In this document: positions 58,972 to 64,000 of the stretch, one piece after another
Numbering within the stretch: position 1 is the stretch's first letter
Layout: each line of letters opens with the position of its first letter
Origin: Alentia gelatinosa
Lineage: Eukaryota; Annelida; Polychaeta; Phyllodocida; Polynoidae
Length of the DNA: 64,000 nt
Reading direction: 5' to 3'
Assembly (NCBI GenBank): GCA_950022655.1
Contig: OX465579.1
Span: 138,145,118 to 138,209,117 of the forward strand
The notes under the pieces: generated by a model
Databases searched by the model: none
Told to the model about the DNA's origin: nothing
The model's input: the letters and a program-made list of their open reading frames with translations, nothing else
Made by a program: the position numbers and the translations under genes

Positions 58972-60647
58972 TTATTGTTTCTGAAAGAAGCAAATAAGTC
59001 GATTTGTGGTTTTCCAAAATTGTCAACGATTTTCTGGAAGAGTTTCTGTGATAACGACCATTCTAAGTTATCTTTGAATACCCGAGAGGCCTCATCCGCC
59101 AGGCAATTGAGTTTACCTGGGAGGTAGGATATTGTTATCCAATTTCCCAACGATTCGGCCCATTCCCATATTAAACGGGCGATATTATCGCATGGGGGAG
59201 ATCTCACTCCGCCCATTTTTGACACATAGCACAGTGCTGTTGTGTTATCCGTTTGGATATGTATCGTTCGATTTTGTTCCTTACAAAAACTTATAATTGC
59301 CAGATAAATTGCTCTTAATTCAAGAACATTTATATGTTGAATTTTGTTCATTGTCCAACGTCCACCAATGGATACATTGTTACAGTTTGCACCCCAGCCT
59401 TCTAAACTGGCGTCAGTTGCGATAGATAAATCTATTTCATCTTGTCTGATCTTTCGTTTTGCGTTGTGGATATTATTGATCCACCAAACAATATCGTCTT
59501 TACCGTCCTGCGATAAAGTCATTATTGCATCAAAGTTCCCTCTGTTTTTACTAAGGGCCACATTCTTGTCTAGTTCGAGTCGTTTCATGTGCGCGAGTCC
59601 GTAATCGACTCCAGGGGAGTAGGCATTCATAATACCTACTAATCCAGCGCATTGTCTTATCGTGATTGTTTTTTGTGACAATAACATATTTGAACATTGC
59701 AACAACTTTTCAATTTTCTCCTCGTTAAGGGTGACTGTCATTGTTTTTGAGTTTATAATAAAACCTAAAAACATCAATGTAGTGCAAGGTTGGTACACCG
59801 ATTTTTCTGGATGTACCACAAATCCCAAATCATCAAGAGTTTTTGCTAAGGTTTTCACTGCAATTGAACAATCTTCTCTAGTTTCTGCCATGACGAAGGA
59901 GTCATCTATATATCCAAAGCATTGGATCCCATTTTGTCTCAATTTTCCGAAAACGGGTGTTAGGATTTTCGTGAAAATTCTGGGGGCGCATCCCAAACCG
60001 TTCGGTAAAACCGTGAATTGATAAAGTTGGTTTTTCCAGAAAAATCTCAAAAATTTTCTATGAGATTTGCAAATGCTTACAGAGTAGTATGCGTCTTTGA
60101 GGTCAATTGACGCCATGTAGTGATCTTTTTGTATCATTTCTGTTGCAGTATTTAATGATGACATCTTAAAATGCTGATACTCTATGAATTTGTTTAATTC
60201 AGTTAGATCTAGAATAATACGTATCTTTCCCTCTGGTTTTGGACGGGTAAAGATATTTGAGATCCATTGATCAGACGATTGTTCTGTTTTTTCGATTACC
60301 CCTTTTGAAAGCAACTTTTTCAATTCGTTTTCTACTTTAGGTTTATCTTCTGACGATAACCTATAAGGTTCCGGAATTTTGTTTTGTACAGGTACTGATA
60401 GAAACGGTATTTTCACACCTTTTACTATAGACGAAACCCATTTGTCGTTTGTTAGGGATTTCCATTCTGATTGGAAAAACTTTGTTTGACCAGCAGTGAA
60501 TGAATTAGGTGAATGTTTCAAATTACATTGTTGTTTGAAAACATCAAAACCAACCTTACTTATTTCTTTTTCTGTTGACTCTGTTGTTGGTTCGGTTTCG
60601 GGTGTCTGTAGCCGTAGCCGTTGTTTTGCAGGCCGTTCGGATACCAC
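58650..60647 (-). CDS. Reverse transcriptase / RNase H / methylase-like polyprotein of DIRS element
   Basis: A 665-residue intact ORF. RT motifs: IRIILDLTELNKFI, ASIDLKDAYYSV (motif A), LPNGLGCAPRIF (motif B), FGYIDDSFV (catalytic YIDD, about residue 245). RNase H acids appear in SIATDASLEGWG, NVLELRAIYLAI, IQTDNTTALCYV and LADEASR (about residues 410-530). The C-terminal part (IDLFASFRNNKCEKYVSW ... DAFSISWK ... YAFPP) is the region that in DIRS elements is related to an N6-adenine methylase fold. It overlaps gag by 88 bp and the recombinase by 322 bp, each in a different frame. Confidence 0.93.
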   Translation of the reverse strand: MVSERPAKQRLRLQTPETEPTTESTEKEISKVGFDVFKQQCNLKHSPNSFTAGQTKFFQSEWKSLTNDKWVSSIVKGVKIPFLSVPVQNKIPEPYRLSSEDKPKVENELKKLLSKGVIEKTEQSSDQWISNIFTRPKPEGKIRIILDLTELNKFIEYQHFKMSSLNTATEMIQKDHYMASIDLKDAYYSVSICKSHRKFLRFFWKNQLYQFTVLPNGLGCAPRIFTKILTPVFGKLRQNGIQCFGYIDDSFVMAETREDCSIAVKTLAKTLDDLGFVVHPEKSVYQPCTTLMFLGFIINSKTMTVTLNEEKIEKLLQCSNMLLSQKTITIRQCAGLVGIMNAYSPGVDYGLAHMKRLELDKNVALSKNRGNFDAIMTLSQDGKDDIVWWINNIHNAKRKIRQDEIDLSIATDASLEGWGANCNNVSIGGRWTMNKIQHINVLELRAIYLAIISFCKEQNRTIHIQTDNTTALCYVSKMGGVRSPPCDNIARLIWEWAESLGNWITISYLPGKLNCLADEASRVFKDNLEWSLSQKLFQKIVDNFGKPQIDLFASFRNNKCEKYVSWKPDPHCTYVDAFSISWKDLNAYAFPPCSLILRVLRKARAEKPQRLVLVTPDWPSAVWYAPLLKQTQQVRKIGKKVSNLFVPKSQTRNFPQGISPRFSLI

Positions 60648-61927
60648 GGTTGTTGGTTGTTGTAACTCTGTTTGTGATATTGAGGCCTGGGTCCTTGGAA
60701 CCTCTGGTGCCGAAACCCCAACCCATGTGGCTGGAATCTCCGGTTTTGTTTTCCCGGGGATTTTCTGGTTTTATCCTTATTTTCCGGTTTGTTGAGGATC
60801 TTTTTGAACAGCTTTCCACCCTTATCGGCCTCTTTTAGCGATTGGTGTACCGATTCGCCAAACAAGCACTCGTTGTCTATTTTAGAATTGATGATTGTCT
60901 CAGCGTATTCTTTCGTTAGTTTACCTCAGAAGGCTTCTCGTCGTCTTCGTACCATGGCCGTGTTTGCGTAAAACAAAAGGCACATTGCGTCCACACTCCC
61001 CATAGCGGCTTTGTTCAAGTCGGGGTCATCTTCTCCACGTGTGAAAGCTAACTGTATCATTGGAGTAAGAGCTGTGAACGCGGCCATCATAGCCTGGCCC
61101 GCGAAAACCATTTGTTGATCACACTTTTTAATCGCTGTGTCGATTTCTTTGTTGTTTTTTAGATTTTCCTCCATTAACGGCACCTTCATGTTCTTCAGGT
61201 TTTCAGGTGGTGGGTATTTGTCCGCTAGGATTTTACCTTGTTTAATGTCTGTCGTTTTGTTTAAGAACGAATCAAAAACGGTAGCCAATTCTGCGTTCAG
61301 TGGTGCTGACGCCGGAATTTTATGGACTTCTTCGTGTGCTGTAAGGGCGGCGGCCATTATCGTTCCTTGCTTCGCATTTGCGAAAGGCTTAGGTGGAGGC
61401 TCTTTGTTCGCATCCTTGTTATCCTTATCATTATCCGGTTGGCGGGCGATAGCCAAGGTAACATTATCAGTGTCATTAATTTGCGAATCGTCTCTGTCTG
61501 ATGCGAGGAGTAAATCCAAGTCGTTAGACTGCATGTTGTCGTTTAATTGAACCGTTTGAAATGTCCAAATGTTCGGGTCAAAACCTCCCTGGAAATCCGG
61601 GGACGCCATTAATGGCGGGCTTTGCATTTGTATCTCGTTCCCTTGCGATTCCGCTCCGGAATTCGGGTACACACTGTTTGAAGTAACGGTAGAAGAAATC
61701 TTTCGTTTTCTTTCTAAACGTCTCTTTTTAATCAGTAGGAGTTCCTCTTCATCAAGAGTATCATCCGAGTCCGACAGTGGGTGCGGATCTCTGCGCGACT
61801 TCTTTCTTTGTTTTGAAGAGTCGGCCATCTTGGATTTCTCCACTTGTGCACATTGTAAGTCCTCATTTGGGCTTAAAATCTTGTTAAGGATATTCGTCTG
61901 TTCCTCTAGAGTAGTAGGAGACGTCAT
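60560..61927 (-). pseudogene. Gag-like ORF of DIRS element with one in-frame TGA
   Basis: The frame from Met at 61927 runs 333 codons to a TGA at 60926-60928, then stays open in the same frame for another 121 codons to 60560. The first part is acidic and Ser-rich, with basic KKSRRDP and KKRRLERKRK patches. The middle is predicted helical. The tail after the stop is Arg/Lys/Gln/Asn-rich, probably nucleic-acid binding. No zinc knuckle was seen, as is usual for DIRS gag. One stop in an otherwise clean 455-codon frame is either a point mutation or a leaky stop. Confidence 0.8.
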
Positions 61928-62249
61928 ACTGGCAGTAGGATGGTTCTTTGAATCACTCTCGCATGAAGTTAACTTTTAGTGGTCGTTAAGCGAGAGGAAG
62001 TGCACAAGTATACTCCGTAACGGTTTAGGTCCGGAGTCCCGGAGTTTGAACTGCAACGACACGAAAACACTGATAAGTTTTCCAGAAAACAAACTTATTT
62101 GTAATACCCCGCGGGGTGAAATAAGTGATGCAGTCAATCCGAGTAATGCCAGTAACAAATTACAATAATATCCGCTTATGCGGTAAAGAAAACAATATTT
62201 ACCTTCGCTGTCGCTCAAACACGTCCGTACTCCATGGGTATGCGCGCGG

Positions 62250-62325
62250 GACTGATTACTACGCGGTATCATCTCCCTGATGCCATAGGACTACGGAGAA
62301 AGTAGTTCCTACGGCGAGTAAGAAT
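62250..62325. repeat. DIRS left terminus (5' end of element)
   Basis: The outer 55 bp (62271-62325) match the internal complementary region. The inner 30 bp (62250-62279) match the right terminus in inverted orientation. The element ends at AGAAT before CATAG. Confidence 0.88.
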
Positions 62326-63049
62326 CATAGTTACATGTGGGAATACTGGAGAATTCGCCCTCGGAAAAAATCGCCCCGGAATCTACTCGCCCCGAAACGA
62401 GGTCGCCCCGTTTACGGAACTCACCCCTAAATCTTCCGACATCGTTATGAACTCATGTATGGATAAATATGAGCAAGTATGTGTGTGTGTGGGGGGGGGG
62501 GGGGAGGTTGGTGGTGTTATGGTCACAACCCAACTGTAGCCTAAACTAACTCCTGAAAGCGAACCTGAACCCTAGCCCTAACCCGAGCCCTAAACCTAAC
62601 GAGGTTTATTTTCAAAAATATAAAATCATGGTTTCTTTCATTTTTTTATTAAAACAAGTAAAGACACAGATATGGCCGTGGACAATTACATGACAAGACA
62701 ATCATTCAAATCAACACTCAACAGGTATACAAAAATAACAATTAGCACAATACTTTGTTATTCCTATAAATTCATAATACAACCAATACAAATAGATTAA
62801 TCTCTATCACAGCAAGATTGATACTCCCAATTATCAACCGTCCTTTAAACCAATTACAAGTGTATATTTAATATATAAAGCTGAGGTTATACTTACATAA
62901 CAACTATAATTCCTTCCCTTATACAATTTGAATATTTAGCTCTTTTCTCAGTTATCTAATAACAACCTTTGTAGTAATATCCACCTAATATACACTCGTT
63001 ATCTGCTTACAACTTCTGCCCTTCAATCATCACTAACGCAGGTTAATTA
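62326..63049. other. Flank of the DIRS element; MITE fragment and simple repeats
   Basis: 62346-62425 resembles the end of the CTGGA-type MITE (TACTGGAGAATTCGCCC, then several TCGCCCCG). A (GT)n-G-run lies at 62475-62505, and CCTAA-like words occur at 62555-62600. From 62610 to 63049 the sequence is AT-rich with no gene recognised; upstream LINE sequence may be hidden there. Confidence 0.5.
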
Positions 63050-63636
63050 TGGTGCAAATCCAATGGCATAAAGATTAATTTTAAGAAAACAAAAATGGTA
63101 TGGCATGTTTCCTCTAAAAAACTCAAATATACTGACAGTTCTGAAATTCATTGTGGTAACAAAAGAATAGACCTGATTGATAAATATAAGTATCTAGGGG
63201 TTATCATTGACTCAAATTTAGATGGTTTTGTGAAGGACATTAATAAGAATGCTAATGGTCGACTTTTTAGGCTGAGTAAAATCCGAAACTGCATCACTTA
63301 GGATACTGCCAAGTTAATTATACTGCTTGTATACGCCCTACCCTTGAATATTGTGCTTTCATAGTGGATGGCGCCCCTCAGAAAAATGTTCATTCCTTGC
63401 AACACACGCAGAACAGAGCTTTACGAAATATAAGCAAGTTTTGTAATAAACGTAAAAGTGTTAATGAAATGAGTCAGCAAATTGGTGTGGACTTCTTAGA
63501 TACCAGAAGATGCATGCAGATATTAAACATAATGCACAAATGGTCTCAGGAAATAACTCACTTAGACGTGACAGTTAGGCGGACAAGAAGTGATGAAAAG
63601 GTCAAAATCAAAACTGTAAAGGTAAATTGTAGTAAC
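63050..63636 (+). pseudogene. LINE reverse-transcriptase fragment, frameshifted and truncated
   Basis: From 63050 the frame reads WCKSNGIKINFKKTKMVWH and then YKYLGVIID, the conserved thumb region of non-LTR RTs, up to a TAG at 63299-63301. The family sequence resumes in another frame (CIRPTLEYCAF, about 63325-63360) and continues through QNRALRNISK to about 63636. At least one stop and one frameshift are present, so it is dead. The upstream endonuclease and catalytic FADD blocks are missing. Its 3' side is cut by the MITE starting at 63639. Confidence 0.8.
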
Positions 63637-63638
63637 TA

Positions 63639-63850
63639 CAGTAAAACCCCTCTTCCGGGACACCCCGCTTAAGGGGACACCCCGCTTCAGGGGACAATTT
63701 GCTCGGAACGGAAATTTTTTCCTCTATTAAGAGTTTATTTTAACCCCGCTTAAAGGGACACCCCGCTTAAGGGGACACCCCGCTTTAGGGGACAGTTTTT
63801 CGGTACAGAAATGCTTAAAAACCCCGCTTAAGGGGACAGTTTGGAGGGAC
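63639..63850. mobile_element. CAGTA-type MITE inserted in LINE relic, right end not resolved
   Basis: After TA at 63637-63638 it begins CAGTAAAACCCCTCTTCCGG and carries repeated CCCCGCTTAAGGGGACA units in two arrays, flanking the family block GCTCGGAACGGAAATTTTTT. No inverted right terminus is seen before about 63850, so the copy is truncated or diverged there. Confidence 0.65.
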
Positions 63851-64000
63851 ATCATATCAAAAACACTGAAAATCCAAGTTTATGGGACAGACGCACAGGA
63901 CGGGACAGTTGTCACAACCAGAACAATAGACTGAGCATTCCCGTGTGGGCCCGGGCGGCCGGAGTGTGTTTTTTCAAGGTAATAACCACATCTCTAGCGG
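63851..64000. other. Unassigned right edge of window
   Basis: About 150 bp with no recognisable gene, repeat or motif beyond possible decayed MITE sequence. Confidence 0.4.

Larger units (their letters stand above)
56482..62325 (-). mobile_element. Near-intact DIRS-type retrotransposon
   Basis: The gag, RT/RNase H and tyrosine recombinase ORFs overlap in that order on the minus strand. The ends are inverted: both read inward to CAGGGAGATGATACCGCGTA and ten more shared bases (56579-56608 and 62250-62279), while the outer tips differ. An internal complementary region at 56784-56938 is the reverse complement of the right tip (104 bp) joined to the left tip (55 bp), with ATTC shared at the join. 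This is the defining DIRS-1 plan, in which the internal copy serves as template for a circular intermediate. Element length is about 5.84 kb. The only defect seen is one in-frame stop in gag. Confidence 0.92.

Noticed and set aside
61137..61979. Two plus-strand open frames of about 136 codons opposite the DIRS gag
   Set aside because: They are shadows of the gag frame, with no domain and no link to another ORF.
62555..62600. CCTAA-rich words resembling telomere repeats
   Set aside because: Only a few degenerate units, not a continuous array; insufficient for an interstitial telomere call.
1..64000. tRNA, rRNA and CRISPR features
   Set aside because: No cloverleaf with A and B box signals, no rRNA similarity and no regularly spaced repeat-spacer array was seen. 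The tandem repeats present are satellites or transposon parts.

Overview
This is eukaryotic nuclear DNA. Two multi-exon genes have GT-AG introns of up to about 7 kb. The intergenic and intronic sequence is AT-rich and crowded with DIRS-order retrotransposons, LINE relics, TA-flanked MITEs and fold-back elements. The gene content (an SLC16 transporter and a mitochondrial GABA transaminase) together with DIRS/Ngaro-type elements suggests an invertebrate animal, perhaps a marine lophotrochozoan or non-vertebrate deuterostome. The species cannot be fixed from the sequence alone.

Layout. 1-4470: a minus-strand tyrosine-recombinase retrotransposon (Ngaro/PAT-like) with nearly identical direct repeats, an intact gag and recombinase, and a broken RT frame; it runs off the left edge. 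4471-14480: no recognised host gene, only a LINE endonuclease relic, small inverted repeats and a degenerate minisatellite. 14563-30546 (+): a complete nine-exon monocarboxylate-transporter-family gene of 697 codons, with a 1.8 kb fold-back element in intron 1 and a cluster of fold-back and MITE insertions in intron 6. 30547-35621: convergent intergenic DNA. 35622-53010 (-): 4-aminobutyrate aminotransferase (ABAT). Twelve coding exons per transcript are found and only the first (start-codon) exon is missing. One exon position is present twice, as homologous 149-bp exons of identical phase. 53011-56480: intergenic, with MITEs. 56482-62325 (-): a near-intact DIRS element with inverted ends, an internal complementary region, gag (one in-frame stop), RT/RNase H and tyrosine recombinase. 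62326-64000: a MITE fragment and a LINE reverse-transcriptase relic cut by a TA-targeting MITE.

The strongest candidate for something new is the ABAT exon pair at 42149-42297 and 43586-43734. Using both, or neither, shifts the frame, so the arithmetic enforces mutually exclusive splicing. The two 49-residue cassettes share 26 of 49 residues and both keep the lysine expected at the substrate-carboxylate position. This predicts two GABA-transaminase isoforms that differ next to the active site.

Other notable points are the readable DIRS termini and internal complementary region, a 72-bp piece of the same DIRS terminus inside an unrelated MITE, and a MITE end lying 7 bp beyond an ABAT splice site. 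The two host genes converge and nothing in the sequence suggests that they act together.
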